From Onthophagus taurus (lineage: Eukaryota; Arthropoda; Insecta; Coleoptera; Scarabaeidae): a stretch of DNA of 64,000 bases. Under the pieces are notes generated by a model. The model was given only the letters and a program-made list of their open reading frames with translations. It had not been told where the DNA came from and made no database searches. Shown here one piece after another: positions 1 through 10,514 of this stretch; positions within the stretch are counted from its first letter, which is position 1, and each line of letters starts with the position of its first letter. The position numbers were made by a program, and so were the translations under genes. Location: the NCBI RefSeq assembly GCF_036711975.1, contig NW_027248937.1:62001-126000 (forward strand). Direction: 5' to 3'.

Positions 1-3000
1 GTTATACGCCGTTCTGAGACATGTTTGAACTTTCTATCACTTTTGGTTCCGATAATTCTGTTGACCATATTTGTGATATTCAGGCGCCAAATGACATGTT
101 GGAGCATGTTGGAGATAAAAAACAAAATGTGCCCAAAACGTGATATTATGACGTTATACGCCGTTCTGAGACATGTTTGAACTTTCTATCACTTTCGGTT
201 CCGATAATTCTGTTGACCATATTTGTGATATTCAGGCGCCAAATGACATGTTGGAGCATGTTGGTGATAAAAAACAAAATGTGCCCAAAACGTGATATTA
301 TGACGTTATACGCCGTTCTGAGACAAGTTTGAACTTTCTATCACTTTTGGTTCCGATAATTCTGTTGACCATATTTGTGATATTCAGACGCCAAATGACA
401 TCTTTGAGCATGTTGGAGATAAAAAACAAAATGTGCCCAAAACGTGATATTATGACGTTATACGCCGTTCTGAGACAAGTTTGAACTTTCTATCACTTTT
501 GGTTCCGATAATTCTGTTGACCATATTTGTGATATTCAGGCGCCAAATGACATGTTGGAGCATGTTGGAGATAAAAAACAAAATGTGCCCAAAACGTGAT
601 ATTATGACGTTATACGCCGTTCTGAGACATGTTTGAACTTTCTATCACTTTTGGTTCCGATAATTCTGTTGACCATATTTGTGATATTCAGGCGCCAAAT
701 GACATGTTGGAGCATGTTGGAGATAAAAAACAAAATGTGCCCAAAACGTGATATTATGACGTTATACGCCGTTCTGAGACATGTTTGAACTTTCTATCAC
801 TTTCGGTTCCGATAATTCTGTTGACCATATTTGTGATATTCAGGCGCCAAATGACATGTTGGAGCATGTTGGTGATAAAAAACAAAATGTGCCCAAAACG
901 TGATATTATGACGTTATACGCCGTTCTGAGACATGTTTGAACTTTCTATCACTTTTGGTTCCGATAATTCTGTTGACCATATTTGTGATATTCAAGCGCC
1001 AAATGACATGTTGGAGCATGTTGGAGATAAAAAACAAAATGTGCCCAAAACGTGATATTATGACGTTATACGCCGTTCTGAGACATGTTTGAACTTTCTA
1101 TCACTTTTGGTTCCGATAATTCTGTTGACCATATTTGTGATATTCAGGCGCCAAATGACATGTTGGAGCATGTTGGAGATAAAAAACAAAATGTGCCCAA
1201 AACGTGATATTATGACATTATACGCCGTTCTGAGACAAGTTTGAACTTTCTATCACTTTTGGTTCCGATAATTCTGTTGACCATATTTGTGATATTCAGA
1301 CGCCAAATGACATGTTGGAGCATGTTGGAGATAAAAACAAAATGTGCCCAAAACGTGATATTATGACGTTATACGCCGTTCTGAGACATGTTTGAACTTT
1401 CTATCACTTTTGGTTCCGATAATTCTGTTGACCATATTTTTGATATTCAGACGCCAAATGACATCTTTGAGCATGTTGGAGATAAAAAACAAAATGTGCC
1501 CAAAACGTGATATTATGACGTTATACGCCGTTCTGAGACATGTTTGAACTTTCTATCACTTTTGGTTCCGATAATTCTGTTGACCATATTTGTGATAATC
1601 AGGCGCCAAATGACATGTTGGAGCATGTTGGAGATAAAAAACAAAATGTGCGAAAAACGTTATATTATGCCGTTATACGCCGTTCTGAGACATGTTTGAA
1701 CTTTCTATCACTTTTGGTTCCGATAATTCTGTTGACCATATTTGTGATATTCAGACGCCAAATGACATCTTTGAGCATGTTGGAGATAAAAAACAAAATG
1801 TGCCCAAAACGTGATATTATGACGTTATACGCCGTTCTGAGACATGTTTGAACTTTCTATCACTTTTGGTTCCGATAATTCTGTTGACCATATTTTTGAT
1901 ATTCAGACGCCAAATGACATCTTTGAGCATGTTGGAGATAAAAAACAAAATGTGCCCAAAACGTTATATTATGACGTTATACGCCGTTCTGAGACATGTT
2001 TGAACTTTCTATCACTTTTGGTTCCGATAATTCTGTTGACCATATTTGTGATATTCAGGCGCCAAATGACATGTTGGAGCATGTTGGAGATAAAAAACAA
2101 AATGTGCCCAAAACGTTATATTATGACGTTATACGCCGTTCTGAGACATGTTTGAACTTTCTATCACTTTTGGTTCCGATAATTCTGTTGACCATATTTG
2201 TGATATTCAGACGCCAAATGACATCTTTGAGCATGTTGGAGATAAAAAACAAAATGTGCCCAAAACGTGATATTATGACGTTATACGCCGTTCTGAGACA
2301 TGATTGAACTTTCTATCACTTTTGGTTCCGATAATTCTGTTGACCATATTTTTGATATTCAGACGCCAAATGACATCTTTGAGCATGTTGGAGATAAAAA
2401 ACAAAATGTGCCCAAAACGTTATATTATGACGTTATACGCCGTTCTGAGACATGTTTGAACTTTCTATCACTTTTGGTTCCGATAATTCTGTTGACCATA
2501 TTTGTGATATTCAGACGCCAAATGACATCTTTGAGCATGTTGGAGATAAAAAACAAAATGTGCCCAAAACGTGATATTATGACGTTATACGCCGTTCTGA
2601 GACATGTTTGAACTTTCTATCACTTTTGGTTCCGATAATTCTGTTGACCATATTTTTGATATTCAGACGCCAAATGACATCTTTGAGCATGTTGGAGATA
2701 AAAAACAAAATGTGCCCAAAACGTTATATTATGACGTTATACGCCGTTCTGAGACATGTTTGAACTTTCTATCACTTTTGGTTCCGATAATTCTGTTGAC
2801 CATATTTGTGATATTCAGGCGCCAAATGACATGTTGGAGCATGTTGGAGATAAAAAACAAAATGTGCCCAAAACGTTATATTATGACGTTATACGCCGTT
2901 CTGAGACATGTTTGAACTTTCTATCACTTTTGGTTCCGATAATTCTGTTGACCATATTTGTGATATTCAGACGCCAAATGACATCTTTGAGCATGTTGGA

Positions 3001-6000
3001 GATAAAAAACAAAATGTGCCCAAAACGTGATATTATGACGTTATACGCCGTTCTGAGACATGATTGAACTTTCTATCACTTTTGGTTCCGATAATTCTGT
3101 TGACCATATTTTTGATATTCAGACGCCAAATGACATCTTTGAGCATGTTGGAGATAAAAAACAAAATGTGCCCAAAACGTTATATTATGACGTTATACGC
3201 CGTTCTGAGACATGTTTGAACTTTCTATCACTTTTGGTTCCGATAATTCTGTTGACCATATTTGTGATATTCAGGCGCCAAATGACATGTTGGAGCATGT
3301 TGGAGATAAAAAACAAAATGTGCCCAAAACGTGATATTATGACGTTATACGCCGTTCTGAGACATGTTTGAACTTTCTATCACTTTTGGTTCCGATAATT
3401 CTGTTGACCATATTTGTGATATTCAGACGCCAAATGACATGCTGGAGCATGTTGGAGATAAAAAACAAAATGTGCCCAAAACGTTATATTATGACGTTAT
3501 ACGCCGTTCTGAGACATGTTTGAACTTTCTATCACTTTTGGTTCCGATAATTCTGTTGACCATATTTGTGATATTCAGGCGCCAAATGACATGTTGGAGC
3601 ATGTTGGAGATAAAAACAAAATGTGCCCAAAACGTGATATTATGACGTTATACGCCGTTCTGAGACATGTTTGAACTTTCTATCACTTTTGGTTCCGATA
3701 ATTCTGTTGACCATATTTGTGATATTCAGGCGCCAAATGACATGTTGGAGCATGTTGGAGATAAAAAACAAAATGTGCCCAAAACGTGATATTATGACAT
3801 TATACGCCGTTCTGAGACAAGTTTGAACTTTCTATCACTTTTGGTTCCGATAATTCTGTTGACCATATTTGTGCTATTCAGACGCCAAATGACATGTTGG
3901 AGCATGTTGGAGATAAAAACAAAATGTGCCCAAAACGTGATATTATGACGTTATACGCCGTTCTGAGACATGTTTGAACTTTCTATCACTTTTGGTTCCG
4001 ATAATTCTGTTGACCATATTTTTGATATTCAGACGCCAAATGACATCTTTGAGCATGTTGGAGATAAAAAACAAAATGTGCCCAAAACGTTATATTATGA
4101 CGTTATACGCCGTTCTGAGACATGTTTGAACTTTCTATCACTTTTGGTTCCGATAATTCTGTTGACCATATTTGTGATATTCAGGCGCCAAATGACATGT
4201 TGGAGCATGTTGGAGATAAAAAACAAAATGTGCCCAAAACGTTATATTATGACGTTATACGCCGTTCTGAGACATGATTGAACTTTCTATCAGTTTTGGT
4301 TCCGATAATTCTGTTGACCATATTTTTGATATTCAGACGCCAAATGACATCTTTGAGCATGTTGGAGATAAAAAACAAAATGTGCCCAAAACGTTATATT
4401 ATGACGTTATACGCCGTTCTGAGACATGTTTGAACTTTCTATCACTTTTGGTTCCGATAATTCTGTTGACCATATTTGTGATATTCAGGCGCCAAATGAC
4501 ATGTTGGAGCATGTTGGAGATAAAAAACAAAATGTGCCCAAAACGTGATATTATGACGTTATACGCCGTTCTGAGACATGTTTGAACTTTCTATCACTTT
4601 TGGTTCCGATAATTCTGTTGACCATATTTGTGATATTCAGACGCCAAATGACATGCTGGAGCATGTTGGAGATAAAAAACAAAATGTGCCCAAAACGTTA
4701 TATTATGACGTTATACGCCGTTCTGAGACATGTTTGAACTTTCTATCACTTTTGGTTCCGATAATTCTGTTGACCATATTTGTGATATTCAGACGCCAAA
4801 TGACATGCTGGAGCATGTTGGAGATAAAAAACAAAATGTGCCCAAAACGTTATATTATGACGTTATACGCCGTTCTGAGACATGTTTGAACTTTCTATCA
4901 CTTTTGGTTCCGATAATTCTGTTGACCATATTTGTGATATTCAGGCGCCAAATGACATGTTGGAGCATGTTGGAGATAAAAACAAAATGTGCCCAAAACG
5001 TGATATTATGACGTTATACGCCGTTCTGAGACATGTTTGAACTTTCTATCACTTTTGGTTCCGATAATTCTGTTGACCATATTTTTGATATTCAGACGCC
5101 AAATGACATCTTTGAGCATGTTGGAGATAAAAAACAAAATGTGCCCAAAACGTGATATTATGACGTTATACGCCGTTCTGAGACATGTTTGAACTTTCTA
5201 TCACTTTTGGTTCCTATAATTCTGTTGACCATATTTGTGATAATCAGGCGCCAAATGACATGTTGGAGCATGTTGGAGATAAAAAACAAAATGTGCGAAA
5301 AACGTTATATTATGCCGTTATACGCCGTTCTGAGACATGTTTGAACTTTCTATCACTTTTGGTTCCGATAATTCTGTTGACCATATTTGTGATATTCAGA
5401 CGCCAAATGACATCTTTGAGCATGTTGGAGATAAAAAACAAAATGTGCCCAAAACGTGATATTATGACGTTATACGCCGTTCTGAGACATGTTTGAACTT
5501 TCTATCACTTTTGGTTCCGATAATTCTGTTGACCATATTTTTGATATTCAGACGCCAAATGACATCTTTGAGCATGTTGGAGATAAAAAACAAAATGTGC
5601 CCAAAACGTTATATTATGACGTTTTACGCCGTTCTGAGACATGTTTGAACTTTCTATCACTTTTGGTTCCGATAATTCTGTTGACCATATTTGTGATATT
5701 CAGACGCCAAATGACATGCTGGAGCATGTTGGAGATAAAAAACAAAATGTGCCCAAAACGTTATATTATGACGTTATACGCCGTTCTGAGACATGTTTGA
5801 ACTTTCTATCACTTTTGGTTCCGATAATTCTGTTGACCATATTTGTGATATTCAGGCGCCAAATGACATGTTGGAGCATGTTGGAGATAAAAACAAAATG
5901 TGCCCAAAACGTGATATTATGACGTTATACGCCGTTCTGAGACATGTTTGAACTTTCTATCACTTTTGGTTCCGATAATTCTGTTGACCATATTTGTGAT

Positions 6001-6392
6001 ATTCAGACGCCAAATGACATCTTTGAGCATGTTGGAGATAAAAAACAAAATGTGCCCAAAACGTGATATTATGACGTTATACGCCGTTCTGAGACATGTT
6101 TGAACTTTCTATCACTTTTGGTTCCGATAATTCTGTTGACCATATTTGTGATATTCAGACGCCAAATGACATCTTTGAGCATGTTGGAGATAAAAAACAA
6201 AATGTGCCCAAAACGTTATATTATGACGTTATACGCCGTTCTGAGACATGTTTGAACTTTCTATCACTTTTGGTTCCGATAATTCTGTTGACCATATTTG
6301 TGATATTCAGGCGCCAAATGACATGTTGGAGCATGTTGGAGATAAAAAACAAAATGTGCCCAAAACGTGATATTATGACGTTATACGCCGTT
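1..6392 (+). repeat. 152-bp satellite array, left block
   Basis: Head-to-tail tandem copies of a 152-bp monomer; counting from GTTATACGCC at position 1, the next copy starts at 153. Copies are very similar. The main variants are AGGCGCC...ATGTTGGAGC versus AGACGCC...ATCTTTGAGC, CGTGATATT versus CGTTATATT, and loss of one A in the A-run (for example near 1335 and 3615). Because 152 is not a multiple of 3, chance reading frames of up to about two monomers recur on both strands; they are artefacts. A distinctive variant block at 1540-2000 recurs at 5185-5640, so multi-monomer segments have been duplicated. The array is cut by element A at 6392 and continues in phase after it. No gene is visible. 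Confidence 0.98.
6387..6392. other. target site duplication of element A, left copy
   Basis: GCCGTT directly before the left TIR; the same six bases directly follow the right TIR at 20589-20594. After removing the element and one copy, the 152-bp monomer reads through without a break. Six-bp duplications are typical of Polinton/Maverick integration. Confidence 0.95.
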
Positions 6393-6838
6393 AGTAGTAG
6401 ATAAAAGCCGATTCTAGAACCTCCTCTCAGAACCTCAGGTCAAGGTCAAGGCCAAGGTCACGTTGAGTGACCATGACCTTGACCTTGCCCTGAGGTTCTG
6501 GGAGGAGGTTCCAGAATCGGCTATTGCAAAGGGGGTCGTTGACCAGTAACCTAGACCTAAACAATGACCTTTACTTTGAGCTCACCTCAGGTCAAGATCA
6601 CGTTTAGTGACCATGACCTTGATCAGTAACCTTGACCTGAACAATGACCTTTACTTTGACCTCAACGGAGACCTTGAAGTCAACCTTAATTGTGACCATG
6701 ACATTGACCTTGTACGTGACCTGAAATGAAGGTTACACGACATGAGTTCATTGAAAACCCCACTTCGGAGGAGGTATGCTTTAAATAGCAGATAGAAAAT
6801 CGTGTTCAACAGTATTGAAGTAAGAGTGTTGTGAACAT
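6393..6838 (+). repeat. left terminal inverted repeat of element A
   Basis: 446 bp, matching the reverse complement of 20143-20588 at every position except one (A at 6701; the right copy has C at 20280 on the + strand). Its outer 115 bp (6407-6521) forms a subterminal imperfect palindrome with arms starting GCCGATTC. The middle is rich in AGGTCA/TGACCT. The inner end holds a TATA-like TTTAAATAG (about 6780-6788), so the TIR probably carries a promoter that fires inward from both ends. Confidence 0.97.
6437..6722. promoter_or_regulatory. cluster of AGGTCA nuclear-receptor half-sites in the TIR
   Basis: About 13 copies of AGGTCA or TGACCT lie within about 290 bp, several in the extended form TCAAGGTCA or a near variant that matches the monomeric FTZ-F1/ERR type of site. 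The right TIR has the same set, and part of it is repeated at 7691-7823. The enrichment is visible; receptor binding is inferred. Part of it comes from simple internal repetition. Confidence 0.5.
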
Positions 6839-6895
6839 AAAGAAATTGAGGAACTTGTAGCTCCTATTTTAAGCAGTTTACATCGCTTAAATATA

Positions 6896-7378
6896 ATGGC
6901 ATCGAGAAATCCAATTAAAGTCATCGATATGCAAGGGTTTACTTTATCTTCGGGATTTCGAGTTAAAGAATTGGCTATCGGTGATGGTGAGTCGATTTCC
7001 CATTTCATATTTCAACCTGATATAAGTTATGAAAGACTCAATAAGCGAGAATGTCGACAAGTGCGTTGGGAGTAGAATAACTTACACCATTTGCATTACG
7101 AGAATGGATATGTGCCCTATAATCAACTGAAAGACATTCTGGAACAGCATACATGCGGAGTGGAGGTGGTGTTTGTAAAGGGATCTCAAAAAGAAAAGGT
7201 ATTGAGAGACCTATTATCATCGGTAAAGCCAGTGATTATTAATTTACAAGATAATATATATTGCCCTTTGCTTTCGTTGAGTCAAAATTCTTGCGCATAT
7301 CATTATAAATCGGAAAGCAGTTGTGCAATTGAAAATGTTAAATTAATTTTAAAATTTTTAAAAATGGATTTAGATTAG
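6896..7378 (+). pseudogene. broken paralog of the 'D-x-Q-G-F' family gene
   Basis: From the ATG at 6896 the frame reads 59 codons, meets TAG at 7073-7075, then stays open to the stop at 7376-7378 (161 codons in all). It resembles the genes at 12902 and 53418: an N-terminal DMQGF motif (DIQGF there), then a KELAI-type segment, HFIFQP, a KGSQKEK segment, and a C-terminal C-x2-H-x6-C-x3-N-V motif. It is about as long as those genes, so the single stop looks like a recent lesion. It lies just inside the left TIR, whose inner promoter may drive it. AATAAA follows at 7398-7403. Function of the family is unknown. Element B has no copy in this position. Confidence 0.75.
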
Positions 7379-7690
7379 TGTTAAAATTTAAAATTTAAAT
7401 AAATAAATTTTTATTGTACTGACTTTTTTTTTATTCAATTTAAATGTATCACATTCCTAATCCTAATATATAAAATGGAAAAGAAAAACAACCGAATTAA
7501 ATTTCATTTAATTTATTGAACTCGTCTTTAATAAATGATAAACAATTGCATATCTTTTTAACGTATTATTTATGGTGTCAACTCGACGCCCCCGAGTTAG
7601 CAGTTCATGATGTTTTTTTTTTGGTGTACTCAAGTCGAGTGATGACTCTTCTCGGGTGTTCCCGGAGGAGTGGAGCATGACCGGGTTGGA

Positions 7691-7823
7691 TTTACTTTGA
7701 GCTCACCTCAGGTCAAGATCACGTTGAGTGACTATGACATTGATCAGTAACCTTGACCTGAACAATGACCTTTACTTTGACCTCAACGGAGAACTTGAAG
7801 TCAACCTTAATTGTGACCGTGAC
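7691..7823 (+). repeat. internal partial copy of the TIR
   Basis: About 133 bp closely match TIR positions of about 6571-6703 in direct orientation, with a few substitutions (for example GTTGAGTGACTATGACATT against GTTTAGTGACCATGACCTT). It brings several AGGTCA half-sites to just upstream of the PC4-like gene, so the early (TIR) promoter and this one share cis elements. Confidence 0.85.
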
Positions 7824-7844
7824 GTCCCCACCTAAAATGATGTG

Positions 7845-7852
7845 CATAAATA
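7845..7852 (+). promoter_or_regulatory. possible TATA box of the first + strand unit
   Basis: CATAAATA about 80 nt upstream of the 5' splice site at 7926. Element B has TATAAAT at the equivalent place (48264). Match and position are suggestive only. Confidence 0.35.
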
Positions 7853-7924
7853 GCAAGTCAGGTTCATAAAAGATTAGTTTCATTGAAATCATCCGACGTA
7901 GTGGTGACATAACAACGCAGAACA

Positions 7925-8859
7925 AGTAAGTCCATAAACACTTGTCTTACAGCAGAAGTATTAATGTTATATATACTTAGTGGGTTCCAGACAACAATAT
8001 ATAAAAGCACCGAAGAGAAGTCTCGAGGTTCAACAGGCGGTATCCAAAAAAGCGAGCATAAGTCCAAAGGTGATAAAACCCTCGTTGACACCCGTGGCAT
8101 CTGAAGAGGTGTTAAAACAAGAAAAGTTTAATACAGTTATAGAGTGTGGTAACAATATGCAAGCGGTCGCTGATGGAAAAGATTCGTTTGCAGACTTAAG
8201 CCCTTTTATTATGACGCAAAGTGTTAACGGTAATAATGAAGTAGTTTCGAGAATAGATAACATGGAGAGCTTAACCAACATGTCGGACAGTACAGTAAGA
8301 GCAAGTAGAGGTCCTCTATTTTCGGAAACAGTGTATGCACTAAATAAGAGCCGCACGAAATGTGTGGCAATAGGATTAAGTGCTGACTTACATTTTGAAC
8401 CAGTGGTAAGGTTAATGGGAAAAGGTCAATGATTGGCACAACATTATTATGTATAAGTCAACAATCACAAACAGTTTTGCTAATCAGTCTCCGTCGCAGA
8501 TAGTGTTGTGTGGTGTCAGTATATCGTGCGATTGGATGGAAAACGTTTGCAAGATTTTAAAGTTGGAGAGGGGTGGAGAATATGTATATATTGCATATGA
8601 ATCGTTGCATGAGCTTTGGAACGTAGCAGATTTAGTAGCAACTCGACTGAAATTATTGAGAACTGTGAATTACAAAGCATATTATGATAGTGTTATAAAC
8701 GCGTTAGCTGCACGGGATGGAGATGTGAAACGTAATATGTTAACGATGCTCAATGAATCGTGTTCTGAACAAATATGTATAAGTAAGGAAGTGATGTTGT
8801 ACAATTTCGATAAAATCTTGTTGGATGTAGATTTGTTTAAATTATTTCACAATCAATAA
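7925..8859 (+). pseudogene. broken PC4-like gene (start codon split by an intron)
   Basis: Homolog of the intact gene at 48399-49363. The start codon is A at 7925 joined to TG at 7981-7982 across the intron 7926-7980. The frame runs to TGA at 8430-8432. The downstream half continues in another frame from about 8449 to 8859. Compared with B, 40 nt replace 60 nt between the conserved GKGQ and NSF segments, so a net 20-nt loss causes both the stop and the frameshift. The break falls in the segment that in B resembles the PC4 ssDNA-binding fold. Both halves are otherwise well conserved (for example LNKSRTK, SLHELW, YYDSV), so the damage is limited to this lesion. Confidence 0.8.
7926..7980 (+). 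other. intron splitting the start codon of the PC4-like gene
   Basis: 55 nt, donor GTAAGT, acceptor TACTTAG. Splicing joins ...CAA to TGGGTT... and thereby makes the only suitable ATG. The unspliced frame has only GTG here. The same arrangement in element B (48400-48464) supports it. Confidence 0.75.
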
Positions 8860-8863
8860 AGAC

Positions 8864-9088
8864 ATGGGTAAGGTGCGGATTGATGAGAGTAAAAATGAGA
8901 TGCATAGAATGTATGCATGGACTTATGCGTATAGACAATCACGAAAGTGTAATTGGGAGGAAATGTATTTAGATCGTCTTAGATTTAAGAATAGAATAAG
9001 TTATGTAAATGATATGTTACACCTGTACTTAAGCAGCGAATTTAGAAATAAGATTTTTCATGAAAGATTTAAATATGTAATGACTTAA
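8864..9088 (+). CDS. small conserved element protein (74 aa)
   Basis: ATG at 8864, four nt after the stop of the broken PC4-like gene. Counterpart of the gene at 49374 in element B. Shared features are an acidic/basic start with an ESKN motif, then a W-T-x-A-Y-R-Q-S-R segment, a W-E-E-x2-L-D motif, R-F-K-x-R-I and Q/H-E-R-F near the end. It is basic, has no signal peptide or membrane segment, and no domain was recognised. Conservation between two diverged elements, and the same tight spacing to the gene before it, make it a real gene. The close spacing suggests translation from the same mRNA. Function unknown. Confidence 0.8.
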   Translation: MGKVRIDESKNEMHRMYAWTYAYRQSRKCNWEEMYLDRLRFKNRISYVNDMLHLYLSSEFRNKIFHERFKYVMT

Positions 9089-9094
9089 AATAAA
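9089..9094 (+). terminator. polyadenylation signal
   Basis: AATAAA directly after the stop at 9086-9088, with a second overlapping copy and a T-rich stretch. It probably ends the first + strand transcript. Confidence 0.6.
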
Positions 9095-9202
9095 TAAAAA
9101 TTTTTTTCAAATGTGAGCGTATTATTAACCATCCAATATTCACCGAATAATGTGCGAAAGCTATTAAATATAATGGTATGAATGTTAGGACAGTGAAACA
9201 GT

Positions 9203-10105
9203 ATGCATCGATCAAGCAAACGGTCTGGTCGAGGTATTGTGAATACATTAATCAATAAGCTTCCGATAGAACTACATTTGCCAGGTTATAATTATTGCGG
9301 TCCGGGAACCAAATTGGTAAAGAGATTAGTTCGTGGAGATCAGGGAGTGAATAAATTAGACGACGCCTGTAAAACGCATGATATTGCCTACGCAGCGACA
9401 TCGAATTTAGCTGAGCGACACATAGCCGATAAAGAGTTGTATAAGACGGCGAAAGAGCGGTTGAGAAGTAAAGACGCAAGCTTAGGAGAGCGACTATCGT
9501 CGACGTTAGTGTCAACGATAATGAAAGGAAAAACAATAATGGGTATGGGAATGCAAATTCGTGCCCTAAGACGTAGAGGGACAACTCGTCAGAAGTTGAA
9601 ACGTGGCGGTAAGTTGTCGTTTACGCAGGCAATGAACTTAGTGCGGCGAGCGATTGCACAGACCAACAGTACGAATACAAAGGGAGATGTACAAGTGGGT
9701 TACAATCTGTTGAAACCTTATCAAGGTAGAATACTTAAACCGCGCGGAAAAATAATCAAGATTCCCAAGACGGGAGGTTTTTTACCCTTAATACTTGCAG
9801 CTTTGGGTGCTCTCGGTTCTTTAGGCGGAGGTGCAGCAGCTATTGCAAAAACCGTAAACGAAGCAAAAATAGCAAGGGAGCAGTTACAAGAAGCCCAACG
9901 TCACAATCGGGCTATGGAACCAAAAGCGATCGGCAGCGGTTTGTATATTAAACCATATAAGCAAGGTTGCGGACTAGTCATGAAAACGGTATCACGAAAA
10001 TCAAAGCGACTAAAACGCCCCAAGAGGGCGAACAAAATTGGTACAGGAATGTTTATTAATCCATATAAAAAGGGTTGTGGTTATAAAACTGTAGCAAAAA
10101 ACTAA
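9203..10105 (+). CDS. PLA2-domain minor virion protein (300 aa)
   Basis: The N-terminal third has a phospholipase A2 core of the parvovirus VP1u type: a calcium-loop motif LPGYNYCGPG (about residues 26-35) and the catalytic HD pair in THDIAY (H59, D60). A basic linker follows, then a glycine/alanine-rich hydrophobic stretch beginning PKTGGFLPLI (about residues 190-215), a charged helix with REQLQEAQRHN, and two C-terminal repeats of the form G-x-G-x-x-x-x-P-Y-K-x-G-C-G. In related viruses the PLA2 domain helps breach host membranes during entry; the hydrophobic tail is reminiscent of adenovirus pVI-like lytic segments, which is inference. ATG 9203 is the first in frame. The gene ends in the frameshift heptamer at 10096. 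Confidence 0.9.
   Translation: MHRSSKRSGRGIVNTLINKLPIELHLPGYNYCGPGTKLVKRLVRGDQGVNKLDDACKTHDIAYAATSNLAERHIADKELYKTAKERLRSKDASLGERLSSTLVSTIMKGKTIMGMGMQIRALRRRGTTRQKLKRGGKLSFTQAMNLVRRAIAQTNSTNTKGDVQVGYNLLKPYQGRILKPRGKIIKIPKTGGFLPLILAALGALGSLGGGAAAIAKTVNEAKIAREQLQEAQRHNRAMEPKAIGSGLYIKPYKQGCGLVMKTVSRKSKRLKRPKRANKIGTGMFINPYKKGCGYKTVAKN
10096..10102 (+). promoter_or_regulatory. predicted -1 ribosomal frameshift site
   Basis: Heptamer A_AAA_AAC in the correct phase (zero-frame codons AAA, AAC), directly followed by the PLA2 stop TAA at 10103. After a one-base slip the frame is open from 10102 into the protease. A possible 7-bp stem-loop (one G-U pair), CTTTAAC (10124-10130) with GTTAAGG (10140-10146), lies downstream with a rather long spacer. 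Element B has the same heptamer at 50722-50728. Confidence 0.75.
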
Positions 10106-10494
10106 TAAAAATACCCCAACATTCTTTAACGGATGTAGAGTTAAGGCGATATGCACGAGCGCTTGATCTGTTAAACTTTCGTGGGGTGTACATGAGAAAC
10201 AATTTACCGAAGAAAATCCGAAAACGAGAGAGTGGGATAATAAATCTTGATAATCGTACGGGTCCCGGTACTCACTGGACAGCTTACAACAAGGATGGTG
10301 TAAATGTTAACTACTTTGACAGTTATGGAGATTTACGACCACCGATTGAAGTGGAGAAGTATTTTATATCGGATGGGGGGAGAAATATTGTGAGGTATAA
10401 TTATCGACGATATCAAAAAGAAGATCAAACAAATTGTGGACAATTGTGTCTGCATTTCTTAGATAGTTTAAATACCAAGGAAGTATCCGTGTAA
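10102..10494 (+). CDS. adenain-like cysteine protease, expressed by -1 frameshift
   Basis: Peptidase family C5-type core. The catalytic His is in GTHW, the acidic residue in YFDSYGD, and the Cys in TNCGQLCL, in the adenovirus protease order. The protease cleaves virion precursor proteins during maturation in related viruses. The first in-frame ATG (10192) lies at an internal MRNNLP, but the frame is open and conserved with element B for 30 codons before it, back to the PLA2 stop: 18 of 36 aligned residues are identical, including V-E-L and F-R-G. There is no ATG in that stretch, so I start the frame at the slip site 10102. Expression from the internal ATG cannot be excluded. Confidence 0.85.
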   Translation, partial: LIKIPQHSLTDVELRRYARALDLLNFRGVYMRNNLPKKIRKRESGIINLDNRTGPGTHWTAYNKDGVNVNYFDSYGDLRPPIEVEKYFISDGGRNIVRYNYRRYQKEDQTNCGQLCLHFLDSLNTKEVSV

Positions 10495-10514
10495 GATTAG
10501 TCTTGAGAACAACA

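Larger units (their letters stand above)
7379..7925. other. intergenic region with AT-rich 3' sequence and the next promoter
   Basis: There is no gene in about 550 bp. It opens with AT-rich sequence holding overlapping AATAAA signals (7398-7407), probably the 3' end of the upstream gene. Next is a short stretch with AACTCG/CGAGTT inverted arms near 7577-7596, then the TIR-derived repeat at 7691-7823, and finally the presumed first exon of the next gene, ending at 7925. Confidence 0.7.

Noticed and set aside
1-6392. CRISPR-like tandem repeat
   Set aside because: Units abut directly with no unique spacers, the unit is 152 bp, and the context is eukaryotic; it is a satellite.
7980-8432. Translation start at GTG 7980 (and GTG 48464)
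   Set aside because: GTG is not a normal start in eukaryotes, and it overlaps a 3' splice site; the spliced A|TG explains both elements.
9203-10105. Parvovirus insertion (because of the PLA2 domain)
   Set aside because: No NS1 helicase or parvoviral capsid nearby. The PLA2 protein lies inside a Polinton gene order in both elements.
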